Source of the DNA: Picochlorum sp. 'celeri'
Taxonomy: Eukaryota; Chlorophyta; Trebouxiophyceae
Direction: 5' to 3'
Length of the DNA stretch: 64,000 bases
Assembly: GCA_010909725.1 (NCBI GenBank)
Contig: JAACMV010000007.1
Span: 124,001-188,000, forward strand
The notes beneath the pieces were generated by a model. That model did no database searches. It was not told the DNA's origin and was given only the letters and a program-made list of their open reading frames with translations. Position numbers and translations under genes: made by a program. The first letter of the stretch is position 1, and each line of letters opens with the position of its first letter. Positions 53,313 to 61,898 of the stretch are shown piece after piece.

Positions 53313-55025
53313 TCAGACATCACTCATATTTCGCCCAAAGAGCTTGACACGAACCCAGTCAAAAAACACCATGGACATATTTCGAGGAGATACTTGCATC
53401 ATTGTTTCCATTCCTCGCCACAGATGTCCGATGGCAAGCCCATGTAATGTACCCTTGTCGCCACCCACTGGCAAATCAAATGCAGCTTCATCGTGGCCTA
53501 GGTATGCAAGCTGCCCCAGATGTTTGTACTGAAAGGGAGCTGTCGTCTCCTTTACAACCACCTGTGCTGGCTGTTCCGCACTGTCCTTTTGAACTTTCAT
53601 ACTTCCATCATTTAGTAATTTAGCCAAATAGGCTGCTTCCTGGCGAGCCACCTGCGCTGTTGCTGGCAAAGGCCTGCCTTCCTCCTTGGGGTTGGCCATG
53701 ACGGCACAATCACCCAAAGCCAAAATAGAGCCCTGAGATCCTTGCACCCTGAAGTATTCGTCGACGAAAAATCCTTTTCTTTCCGAGTCTCCAGGCTGAG
53801 GTTCCAATTTTGCTTTCAATCCCTTGACCAAGGGATGAGGCTGAACACCAGTGGCCCAAACACATGTACCATATGGAAGCCTTTCTTCCTCACCAGTTGC
53901 CAAATTTGTTGCCAGGAGAAAATCTTCCTCCACTCCAACAATCCTCTTGTTCAACATAATATCAACATGCTGCTTCTCGAGGAACAATTTTTTAGCATAC
54001 TCACCGATAGATGGGCTGTATTGCCTCAGCACATGGTCTCCTGGATCCATCAGACTAATGCTCACATCTTCCAAGGGCACCTCTGGAAACAGCTTGACCA
54101 TATCCTGAAGAACAAAATCGCTCAATTCTGCTGCCACCTCGACACCAGTAGGACCACCACCAACAATGGTGACATTCAACAGCCTTTTTCTCAACTCTTC
54201 ATTCTTCTCTGTGGCCTCCTCTGGATACTCCTTCATCCTACTCGTCAACTGAGCTGCCTGCTCATATCGCTTGTTCAAGTGGACCCGTAACGAGTGAGCA
54301 TCCTCCACAGACTTCAAAAACCAACAGTGCTCCCTCACACCAGGAACACCAAAATCAGCAGTCACACTCCCAACTGCCATCACCAACACGTCATACTTTA
54401 ATACAAATGTATGATCGTGCTCGCCCGTCTTTTCTCCATTCTTCTTCTTTGCAGCACACACGCTGCAGAATGTCTTCTCACACAGCAATTCCTTCTTCTC
54501 TGGATCAACATCCAATACTGCTGCCTCAACAAAGGTGCCCTTCTCCTTCACCAAATTCCTCATCGGCTCAACAATAGAACGCTCTTCAACCAGTCCAGTT
54601 ATCGTCGATGGCAGCAATGGTGTGTACAGGAAGTAGTTTCTGGGAGAAACCACTGTGATTGACACATCACCATCCTTCTGTTGCTTGCGCAATGTCTTCA
54701 AAAACGTCGCTGTCGCCCAGCCACTTCCAACAACTACAATTCTCTTCTTATCTGTGGCCTGATTGCCACTGGAAATGACTGCATCCACCACATCCCTCTC
54801 CTGGAACTCGTCCTGCATAGCAGCTGCTGCCTGAACACAATGTTTGCAATTGCTGCGGCGAGACACCCTCGCCCTTCTCAGTACCACCTTGGAATCATAA
54901 ACATGATTGCTATGCGTCATCGCATGCATTGGCCCAAGCATCCTCCTTGTGGAAAGATGCGGTGACGGTGTCGTCACTGCACAGTGAGCCATATTGGGTG
55001 TGTATCTGTTCTCAACTCTACCCAA
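53313..55025 (-). CDS. Type II NAD(P)H:quinone oxidoreductase (NDA/NDB-like)
   Basis: Single-subunit, rotenone-insensitive NAD(P)H dehydrogenase feeding electrons to quinone, in mitochondria or plastids. Intronless, 570 residues; presequence of about 90 residues with several Met. First dinucleotide fold VVVGSGWATATFLKTL: the third Gly of the usual GTGWGA motif is replaced by Ala. The second fold has VGGGPTGVEVAAEL. Also YTPLLPS, LALGDCAV (FAD-contacting), QVARQEAAYLAK and the C-terminal GLAIGHLWRGMETM...VRVKLFGRN membrane-anchor pattern. No EF-hand insert. The organelle cannot be decided from sequence; the Chlamydomonas Nda2 homologue is plastidial. Confidence 0.92.
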   Translation of the reverse strand: MGRVENRYTPNMAHCAVTTPSPHLSTRRMLGPMHAMTHSNHVYDSKVVLRRARVSRRSNCKHCVQAAAAMQDEFQERDVVDAVISSGNQATDKKRIVVVGSGWATATFLKTLRKQQKDGDVSITVVSPRNYFLYTPLLPSTITGLVEERSIVEPMRNLVKEKGTFVEAAVLDVDPEKKELLCEKTFCSVCAAKKKNGEKTGEHDHTFVLKYDVLVMAVGSVTADFGVPGVREHCWFLKSVEDAHSLRVHLNKRYEQAAQLTSRMKEYPEEATEKNEELRKRLLNVTIVGGGPTGVEVAAELSDFVLQDMVKLFPEVPLEDVSISLMDPGDHVLRQYSPSIGEYAKKLFLEKQHVDIMLNKRIVGVEEDFLLATNLATGEEERLPYGTCVWATGVQPHPLVKGLKAKLEPQPGDSERKGFFVDEYFRVQGSQGSILALGDCAVMANPKEEGRPLPATAQVARQEAAYLAKLLNDGSMKVQKDSAEQPAQVVVKETTAPFQYKHLGQLAYLGHDEAAFDLPVGGDKGTLHGLAIGHLWRGMETMMQVSPRNMSMVFFDWVRVKLFGRNMSDV

Positions 55026-55112
55026 ATACCAATATTCTCTTTATATTTGTAGTAATTATAATAATTTCTTTGAATTGAAATAATGCACATGTCATCGGAG
55101 ACGAAACCGTTT

Positions 55113-55835
55113 CTAGATGCAAGTCTCGATGCGCATAACGCGATTGATGACGTGGCGCTGACCACGTGTCGTCATTGCCAGCCAATCACAGCGATTGATA
55201 TCAAAGTATGTCTTCAACACTACTGTGACCTCTTTGAACGATTCTTCAAGGGCTTCTCTGAGTCCTCGTTCATCATCATATCGGTTGCAAAATATACCCT
55301 TCTTGTTATAGAACGAGGAAAGCATTCGACCAAACCAGTTGTGCTTGACCCCCTTTCCAAGAATGGTTGCCCCAAACAGTACACCATCTTCTTTGAGAAG
55401 CGGAGCCAACCGTTTAAAAACCAATGACTTATCCTTCATTGTGCCTGGTAAGCAGTGCAAGAGATACGACATTCCTATGGAATCAAATGGTTTGATATCA
55501 TCAAGTCCTGCAGGTGAGTAGAAATCACCCACAACTGCCCTCAGGTTGGGTTCATACCGAGCGAGCCTCTTCTTTGTATGCTTCAATGCATTTGAATTCA
55601 AATCAAATAGTGTAATATCTGCATGTGGTGGGAATGTGGCCCTCATAAGATACCAGCCAGTGCCGACTCCAACATCCAGGTGTTTCTGCCCAACGAGAGC
55701 ATTGTATTGCTCCAACTGGAGGGATTTTGGACACCTCCACGCTTTTGAATTAGAAATGTTCAGTACCCAGATATCATAAAATGATAGCACCAGTGGGCTA
55801 TAGCATTTTGCACCCGGTTTGGTGTCAGGTTCCAT
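55113..55835 (-). CDS. SAM-dependent class I methyltransferase
   Basis: About 240 residues from the ATG at 55835 (an in-frame ATG also exists at 55874). Motif I is HLDVGVGTGWYL, and a later block reads GDFYSPAGLDDIKPFDSIGMSYLLHCLPG. The N-terminus, YSPLVLSFYDIWVLNISNSKAWRC, is typical of a small family of uncharacterised methyltransferases of fungi, algae and bacteria. Substrate unknown. Divergent from a small membrane-protein frame. Confidence 0.82.
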   Translation of the reverse strand: MEPDTKPGAKCYSPLVLSFYDIWVLNISNSKAWRCPKSLQLEQYNALVGQKHLDVGVGTGWYLMRATFPPHADITLFDLNSNALKHTKKRLARYEPNLRAVVGDFYSPAGLDDIKPFDSIGMSYLLHCLPGTMKDKSLVFKRLAPLLKEDGVLFGATILGKGVKHNWFGRMLSSFYNKKGIFCNRYDDERGLREALEESFKEVTVVLKTYFDINRCDWLAMTTRGQRHVINRVMRIETCI

Positions 55836-56039
55836 TATTATATGTATAGACACACTCACTGGATGCAGATCCACTCATGAATGTGTTACATTCGAATGCG
55901 TCACAATGCAAAACAATCGTTTGATCGTTGACACTAATAGTCAGATTGAGGTACATATGCGATGCGTTGCTTTCTGGCTAGCAACAACTGCAAATCCCAT
56001 CTAGGAAGATTCAATACAATTGGCAGCTACCTTGCCAAG
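55836..56039. promoter_or_regulatory. Divergent intergenic region methyltransferase / small membrane protein
   Basis: 204 bp between divergent start codons. Contains GT...AG-like sites (GTACAT at 55951, CATCTAG at about 56004), so a 5' UTR or coding exon for the rightward gene may start here, but no frame joins convincingly. Confidence 0.3.
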
Positions 56040-56282
56040 ATGAATGAACATGTCCAGAGTGATACACAGGCAAAGGTGCCAACAACAACACCTCGTGTGA
56101 TTGATGTTTTCCTTCCATATATACGTCGCAGTGAGAGATTCTGCGCTGTAAAATCACCATGGCCCGCTCTGAGTGAACACTATGGCATGACCTATGCATT
56201 TTACATTCCAATGGCAACGGTATTTGTTTTCAAATGTCTTTTTACAGAACTTTCCTCAAGAACCAAAAGCAGAGGTACGTGA
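56040..56282 (+). CDS. Small membrane protein, unknown
   Basis: 80-residue frame from the ATG at 56040, with upstream in-frame sequence back to about 55962. A basic segment (FLPYIRRSERF) precedes one predicted membrane helix (MTYAFYIPMATVFVFKCLF) and a basic tail (SRTKSRG). Composition and orientation suit a single-pass subunit of a respiratory or envelope complex, but no family is recognised. Its stop is 52 bp from the start of the next same-strand gene, so an alternative is the 3' part of a spliced gene. Confidence 0.4.
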   Translation: MNEHVQSDTQAKVPTTTPRVIDVFLPYIRRSERFCAVKSPWPALSEHYGMTYAFYIPMATVFVFKCLFTELSSRTKSRGT

Positions 56283-56334
56283 TCAATCAAAATCATTCGA
56301 GTAGGTATCTGATAACTTGATTTTATAATTCATC

Positions 56335-57221
56335 ATGGCAGCATTGGCCAATGTTGCACGCAATGGATTGCGTTGGACTTCCATGAGTCTGAAACGCACC
56401 CTCTTGCAGACAGAGCAGTGTATGGACGAGTCTTCCCTTTCCATGGCATTTTCTAGACTCTTTAGGATGGAAATTTCATCATCATCTGCAGCAACAAGCG
56501 ATGTGATGAGGAAAGAATCCATGTTTCATAAAACTCGAGTAGAGCAGCGGCAACTGGGGCAGGTGCGGCATCGTGCCATAAGCGTGCTTTCTACTATACC
56601 AATAACTCATCTGTGCTTGAATTCAACATGTAGGCGCGGTATCATGCTGGTAGATGGTCTCATCAGGCCGATGGGCCTTCTTCTTCTCCTGTAGGAACCC
56701 AGGAGGCCACATCCTCGGGGATGAATCCATTGCAGCAGGTTCCAGTGGCCCCGACACAAAAGGATACTGGTAGAGAGCAGGTTGCTTTCTCTCCATCAAG
56801 GGCTGGGGAGAAGAGAGCGCGTGCCATTCTTAGAGGTGCTCGAATTGGTCCAAGGAAGCTCAACACCTTTGTAGATGTACTGCGGGGGCTGCATATCGAG
56901 GATGCATTGATTCAATGCCAAGTTCACCATAAAAAGGCTGCCAGGATGTGTGAGAAGCTTTTACGGTCAGCGAAAGCCAATGCAGTGACGAATCACGGAC
57001 TTGATCCAGAAAATCTCAAGGTGGAGCAAGCGTGGGTTGGAAAGGGTCAGTATCTGCGACGGATCTCCATCCACGGGCGAGGCAGATCTGGTGTGATGCA
57101 CAAAACTCGATCTCATTTGACTGTGATACTAAAGGAAGAAGCGACACCTCGGAGGACGAAAATCATCCCCATGCTTCAGGAACGGAAAAAGTGGAGACGG
57201 GATGGTACAACAACAAAATAG
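56335..57221 (+). CDS. Mitochondrial ribosomal protein uL22m
   Basis: Large-subunit protein of the mitoribosome lining the exit tunnel. Exons 56335-56562 and 56634-57221 (71-nt intron) give about 271 residues; roughly 130 residues of presequence precede the L22 domain (SRAGEKRARAILRGARIGPRKLNTFVDVLRGL, ALIQCQVHHKKAARMCEKLLRSAKANAVTNHGLDPENL). The signature RGRSGVMHKTRSHLTVIL closes the domain. Organellar rather than cytosolic by length and divergence; mitochondrial by presequence, with plastid as the alternative. Confidence 0.9.
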
Positions 57222-57233
57222 AAATAGTATTAT

Positions 57234-58394
57234 TCATGCCTCGGGAGGATACAATGGATCGATATTTTTCTTTTCCTCTTCAACAAGATGCTCGCGCATC
57301 GTATTCTCAAACTTTGTGGTATTGGCCCCAGTACAGCTCCCCAACAATGCTCCATTCCTGAAAAAGAAGAAGGCTGGTGTCACGCGAATCTGCAATTCTT
57401 CCTTGAATAAATGCTTGGTATTATCATTTTCATTTCCTAGCAATTTCAAAAACACCACAGACTCGTACGCTTTGGCACACTTGTCATACTTTGGCGCAAT
57501 CTTCTTGCATGGCCTGCACCATGATAAAGATGCAAACAGAACAATCGTTTTATCCTTCTCCGTCTCCAATATCTGCTTAAATTGCTCCTCCGAAGACACA
57601 GAGTGCACCTCTCCCGGTGCCAACCCTGGCACAGGCGGTGGGTCATCCTCCACCGCCTGGCGTGGTGTCACTGCAGCATACTGCACCATTTCAGACAGAT
57701 CAGGAAGCGCCTCTTCAAACCGACACAGCCTCAAAAACTCTGAGAAATCAATCTGACCGTCGTGATTCAAATCAAACCGCGACATCAAATTGCAAATCTC
57801 TTCGTAATCCCCCAACGGACTCTCCACCTTGTTGAAAAACTGATACAGCTCTGTAGGGCCAACAGTCCCATTTCCACCCGTATCCAATGCATCAAACAAC
57901 CTCCGATAATCCGCCAATGCCATTGTCAGAAACACATTATCACCCACAAGCTTTTTAAACTCATCAATATCGATCAAACCATTCCCATCAACGTCGTATT
58001 GGTTGAAAATAGCATTCAAATCGTCCTCCGTCAACCACGAGAACTCGACTGCCTCAGACCCTTCCCCAACAGACTCAAGCACAGCCCTCAATTCTTCTTT
58101 ATTCAAAACACCATCGCCATTCGCATCAGCTTTAGCAAACAACTCCATATGCCTGTCAATAATCCTCGCTGACGTATCGTCAATTGACGCAGTCGAGGGT
58201 TTCCACGCATCCGATGCTTGTGTCGAGTGTGCCTTGCAATCACAAGACCGTACTGTATTTCCAAGCATCTTGGTAGGGCGATAATATCCGATACTCGACG
58301 ACATGGTTGTAGGACCTCGTGGTGCTACGACAGTTGGGTGACCCAAACCCAAAGCATTCCGAGGTACATTCTTGCATATCATGGACTTTTCCAT
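57234..58394 (-). CDS. CRX1: Calredoxin: four EF-hands plus thioredoxin domain
   Basis: Chloroplast Ca2+-responsive thioredoxin of green algae. Intronless, 386 residues: transit peptide of about 70, four EF-hands (DANGDGVLNKEE, DVDGNGLIDIDE, DTGGNGTVGPTE and DLNHDGQIDFSE), then a thioredoxin domain with SWCRPCKKIAPKYD and cis-Pro in IRVTPAFFFF. The known Chlamydomonas protein couples Ca2+ binding to reduction of 2-Cys peroxiredoxin. The third EF-hand has Gly at loop position 3, so Ca2+ affinity there may be weak. The redox motif is WCRPC, not the common WCGPC. Convergent with uL22m. Confidence 0.93.
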   Translation of the reverse strand: MEKSMICKNVPRNALGLGHPTVVAPRGPTTMSSSIGYYRPTKMLGNTVRSCDCKAHSTQASDAWKPSTASIDDTSARIIDRHMELFAKADANGDGVLNKEELRAVLESVGEGSEAVEFSWLTEDDLNAIFNQYDVDGNGLIDIDEFKKLVGDNVFLTMALADYRRLFDALDTGGNGTVGPTELYQFFNKVESPLGDYEEICNLMSRFDLNHDGQIDFSEFLRLCRFEEALPDLSEMVQYAAVTPRQAVEDDPPPVPGLAPGEVHSVSSEEQFKQILETEKDKTIVLFASLSWCRPCKKIAPKYDKCAKAYESVVFLKLLGNENDNTKHLFKEELQIRVTPAFFFFRNGALLGSCTGANTTKFENTMREHLVEEEKKNIDPLYPPEA

Positions 58395-58465
58395 TATTAT
58401 TTACAATAATATTCTTCTGAATGCATCCCAAGGGCTGCGTTATCCCTTGAGGAAATCTACCACTA

Positions 58466-59143
58466 CTATGTTGATGCTGATTGCTGGTCACTCAAGTACT
58501 GGTTGATTTCCTCTGGACTCATCCCCTCGAACGGATCCTTGGCATTCGCTCCAGTCACATCCTGTACATAGACTTGTATCTCTTCTGGGGACAAGCCTTC
58601 AAATGGGTCGTCTTCCTCTTCCAGCACGCTGGACCCAGCCAGGATCATTCGAGCCTTTTGTTTCTTCAGTTCTTCCATTTTCTTCTTCCTATTCTCCTCC
58701 TCTTCAACCTCTTTCGGATCTTTCTGATTCCAATGCCCTGCTCTATTGAATAAAAATATGGCAACAGCGACGACAAACACTCCCCAATAGTATTTCTCCC
58801 AGGTGGACAGAGCTCCTCCCTGGAGTTGCCTCTTCTCCCATGGAAACATCATGGATGACACCACATCCTCTCCTTTATCACTAGGCTGCTGCTGAGATGT
58901 AGACGCTGTGCCAGAATCCTCGGATGGGGTGGATCGTGTCGCCATGCCATGTGCTACGCTAGTCCTTTCTGGGAATTTGGCCTTTCTGGCCGCTTCTGCT
59001 ATATCATCTGGTAGCGATGACATTCGACACTCTGCATTTCCACCAAATATCCGCGCGTATTGCTCAGCAGCGCTCGTCCGCTCCAGACTGCTACACTGTG
59101 ACAAGACAGCACGGGCCAGTCGCCGACTTGAATGCCGCAACAT
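58466..59143 (-). CDS. Single-pass (mitochondrial?) membrane protein with duplicated DPFEG-SPEEI motif
   Basis: 225 residues, intronless. An Arg/Ser-rich N-terminus (MLRHSSRRLARAVLSQ) suggests a mitochondrial presequence; one membrane helix (YYWGVFVVAVAIFLFN, about 119-134) follows WEK, then a charged helix and two copies of DPFEGLSPEEIQVYV / DPFEGMSPEEINQYL at the end. Family not recognised by name. The WEKYYWG-TM pattern and the DPFEG repeat could mark a conserved green-lineage mitochondrial membrane protein. Its start lies 31 bp after the stop of the upstream cyclophilin gene. Confidence 0.72.
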   Translation of the reverse strand: MLRHSSRRLARAVLSQCSSLERTSAAEQYARIFGGNAECRMSSLPDDIAEAARKAKFPERTSVAHGMATRSTPSEDSGTASTSQQQPSDKGEDVVSSMMFPWEKRQLQGGALSTWEKYYWGVFVVAVAIFLFNRAGHWNQKDPKEVEEEENRKKKMEELKKQKARMILAGSSVLEEEDDPFEGLSPEEIQVYVQDVTGANAKDPFEGMSPEEINQYLSDQQSAST

Positions 59144-59174
59144 GCCTATTTTACATGAATAAATAAAACTCGTA

Positions 59175-59690
59175 TTACTCTAAGAGACGTGCTCGTAGTA
59201 TCTGGACCTGTGTGATGGGGCAATCGTTCCTATCAGTTTGTACATTTCCTATTCTCTTGACCACATCCATGCCTGAAAAGACCCTTCCAAATATGGTATG
59301 CTTTCCATCCAGATGAGGCTGTGGTGCTAATGTGATGAAAAATTGACTTCCATTTGTGTTTGGTCCGCTATTTGCCATGCTTAGGATGCCTGCTCCAGTG
59401 TGTTTCAATTCTGGGTGGATTTCATCTTGGAAGGTTCTTCCATAGATGGAGGATCCTCCTCTTCCTGTTCCTGTAGGGTCCCCTCCCTGTATCATAAAGT
59501 CTGGTATGATTCTGTGAAAGATTGTGCCATCGTAGTATCCCTGTTTGGTCAGCTCTATAAAGTTCTTGACTGTGGCTGGGGCGTGCTTGGTGTAGAGTTC
59601 AACGACACAGGTGCCAAGAGTGGTTTGGAGTGAGACCTGTGGGGCTTCTTCTTCTGCTGCTGCTGCTGCTGCTGCACTGTGCTTCTCCAT
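59175..59690 (-). CDS. PPIL1-type cyclophilin peptidyl-prolyl isomerase
   Basis: 171 residues, intronless. Complete cyclophilin core: FHRIIPDFMIQGGDPTGTGRGG, FQDEIHPELKHTGAGILSMANSGPNTNGSQFFIT and LDGKHTIFGRV; the catalytic Arg (FHR) is present. GTGRGGSSIYG marks PPIL1/CYP18-1, a spliceosome-associated isomerase. A Glu/Ala-rich N-terminal run of about 15 residues comes from GCT/GCA repeats. Nuclear or cytosolic. Confidence 0.95.
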   Translation of the reverse strand: MEKHSAAAAAAAEEEAPQVSLQTTLGTCVVELYTKHAPATVKNFIELTKQGYYDGTIFHRIIPDFMIQGGDPTGTGRGGSSIYGRTFQDEIHPELKHTGAGILSMANSGPNTNGSQFFITLAPQPHLDGKHTIFGRVFSGMDVVKRIGNVQTDRNDCPITQVQILRARLLE

Positions 59691-59872
59691 GTTTTTTTTT
59701 GAAATTCTTTATTAGTCGTATTTTTGATTCAGAATACATACCAGTATAGGGCGGTGTTATGCGCGAATGATCTGGCGCCTTGTCTCCTTAAAATAGTACC
59801 GAGTAGTGCTTCTTGATACAAAAGAATGTCTCTTCTTTTTACTGATTACAGGTATGTTTGTTAACAAGCATA

Positions 59873-61743
59873 CTAAAGATTCATGTTGGTCTGGTGTCGT
59901 TGTGTTAATTTGAGTCCCTGGAGGAGTTCTAGGATCTGTGAGCCTGAGAATTGCATTGATGGGTCCATGCCTGGCATGGCAGGGACTTCTGGGGGTGGGC
60001 CACACAAGTATTGTTCTTGCTCGTGCAAGAGTGTATTCAAAGCACTACGCAAGGCATCTGCTGCTTCTTGACCGCCGGAAACGTTTTGAAGCATCTCCTT
60101 GAGTTGGATTCTCCATTGCTCATCTTTGGTATCATCACATGCTTTGGTGAGAATGTGTACCATTTCAATACTAAATCCAGCCAGTGGATCTTTTCCAGGG
60201 ACTTTGTCGATTGATGCATGGATGGTATCAATGATTTGTCGGAACATGTCTGTATCGTCCAAGATCTGTCTCCACAAGCCACAGGATCCGCTTTGATCTG
60301 ATGTTGCTATGCGGGCCATTTTGACAACGTGGGATTGCACCGTGCTGCAGTATGGATGCTTGAGGGCAAGTCGGAAAGATTCTCTCAGAATCTGTGTCGT
60401 ACTGAATGCATTGACAATGACGGGACAATCGGCCTGCAAGGCAGTTGCAGCCAGCATGGCAGCCATGGCCCTGTGGCTTCCAATAGATTTGGAAGATATT
60501 GTCGTCTTTTTCGCATGATGAGATGCTTCAGTACTCAGACACTCTTCTATGAGGTTTATATGAGTAAGAGTGGCATGCAATGATGTCTGCAAATCACCCT
60601 CCTCTGTGTCTGGTAATAGTGGGAGCTGCACACATGGTCAGGTGAATGATAATACATGATATCGCCCGTTCAAAGTACGATTGCGCGCACCAAGTCGCCT
60701 ATAGGATAAATATAAATATTCATACCTGACACGATGAGAGCTCGGCTCCTAAAAATTCGTTCAAGGAAAATAGCTTTGATCCAATACTAGCAGGGACAGC
60801 ATCAAAATGAAACACGCCAGCACCCGTGTCGCTCACAGAATCCTCTTCTTCCTTCTGGCGATATAATTGCATTGCATCAGATATCTGTAGACAAATTGAT
60901 CACGTAAACACATGTTTGGTGATACATTGCACAACAGATGGAGTCGTCAGAAACACGAATCATCGGCATTGTCTCCTCCGATGGTTGATCCTATATGTTT
61001 TCGTCTCATCATCCGACTCGCAACATCTTTTTTTATATCATGCATCAATTCATGGCGAAAGGAGCATCTCAACTACATACCTCTTCCCACAGAGCACACA
61101 CTTCCTCTTCAATATTCAGCTGCTCTGCATGTTCCATGTACTGATTCTCATTCATCTCCTCTTCCTCATCCCCATTCCCGACTTGGAATAAATCTTGAAC
61201 AATCCTACTGTACTGATCTGTTGTTTGCTGCTGCTCATCGTCACGAATATCCTCAGGCTGATGATCAGCAGCACGATTACTCAGCCACTCCACTTTGATC
61301 ACCCGCCTCACATCCATCATGCCTCGAAGGGCCTCGATACCCTCGTCTTCCAACGACACTTGCTGGTTCTTCACATTTAATTCTATCAGATCCGTTGCAC
61401 CTCCTTCTTTCAAACAATCACACAATGCCACAATACCTGTGTCTGTAATGACATTCCCAGACACATCCAAAGATAAAACATGCGTATTATTCTTCAATGC
61501 TGCACATAATTTCTCTACATCACCGTCATCCATTCCGCAAGAATTTAACTGAATCCATAATGCATCTTCCTCATTCTTTTGTATAGAATCTATCGCTGTA
61601 CGAATAGCAGCAACCTTTTTCCCACTCTTCTTCTTCTTGTTCTTCTTCTTCTTCTTATTGCTGCTGCTACTCTTTTGCTGCTTTTCGTCAACAATCGCGT
61701 CCGTAGACACAAAATTGCCCTTATCTTCCTCTACATCACTCAT
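59873..61743 (-). CDS. LRR (tropomodulin-like) - SAPS-like fusion protein
   Basis: Three exons: 61743-61081, 60884-60726 and 60625-59873, introns of 196 and 100 nt, all phase 0; about 524 residues. A Lys-rich stretch (28-43) precedes a ribonuclease-inhibitor/tropomodulin-type LRR region (about 57-152: LNSCGMDDGDVEKLCAAL, LDVSGNVITDTGIVAL, LIELNVKNQQVS). After an acidic spacer, residues of about 320-460 resemble the C-terminal half of SAPS-domain (PPP6R) proteins: GSHRAMAAMLAATAL aligns with the LG..R..... helix, HPYCSTVQSHVVKMARI with the FEYPWNNFLHxxVE segment, then LWRQILDD. SAPS proteins guide PP6/Sit4 phosphatase. The LRR pairing is unfamiliar to me. Confidence 0.72.
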
Positions 61744-61898
61744 TCTTTGCTGGTATTTGTGAACTTTTCGGTACCACAAGCAGGCGACAATGAGTCCACG
61801 ACGAATCCGCCTCTATTCAATCTCGCAACACCTTATATCACCATTTATTGACCAAAATTACACATTGCTATCGGATATATCGAACGGCGTTGTCTAAA
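61744..61898. promoter_or_regulatory. Divergent intergenic region LRR-SAPS / HEAT-SPOC
   Basis: 155 bp between the divergent start codons, room for one shared promoter. No defined element recognised. Confidence 0.35.
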
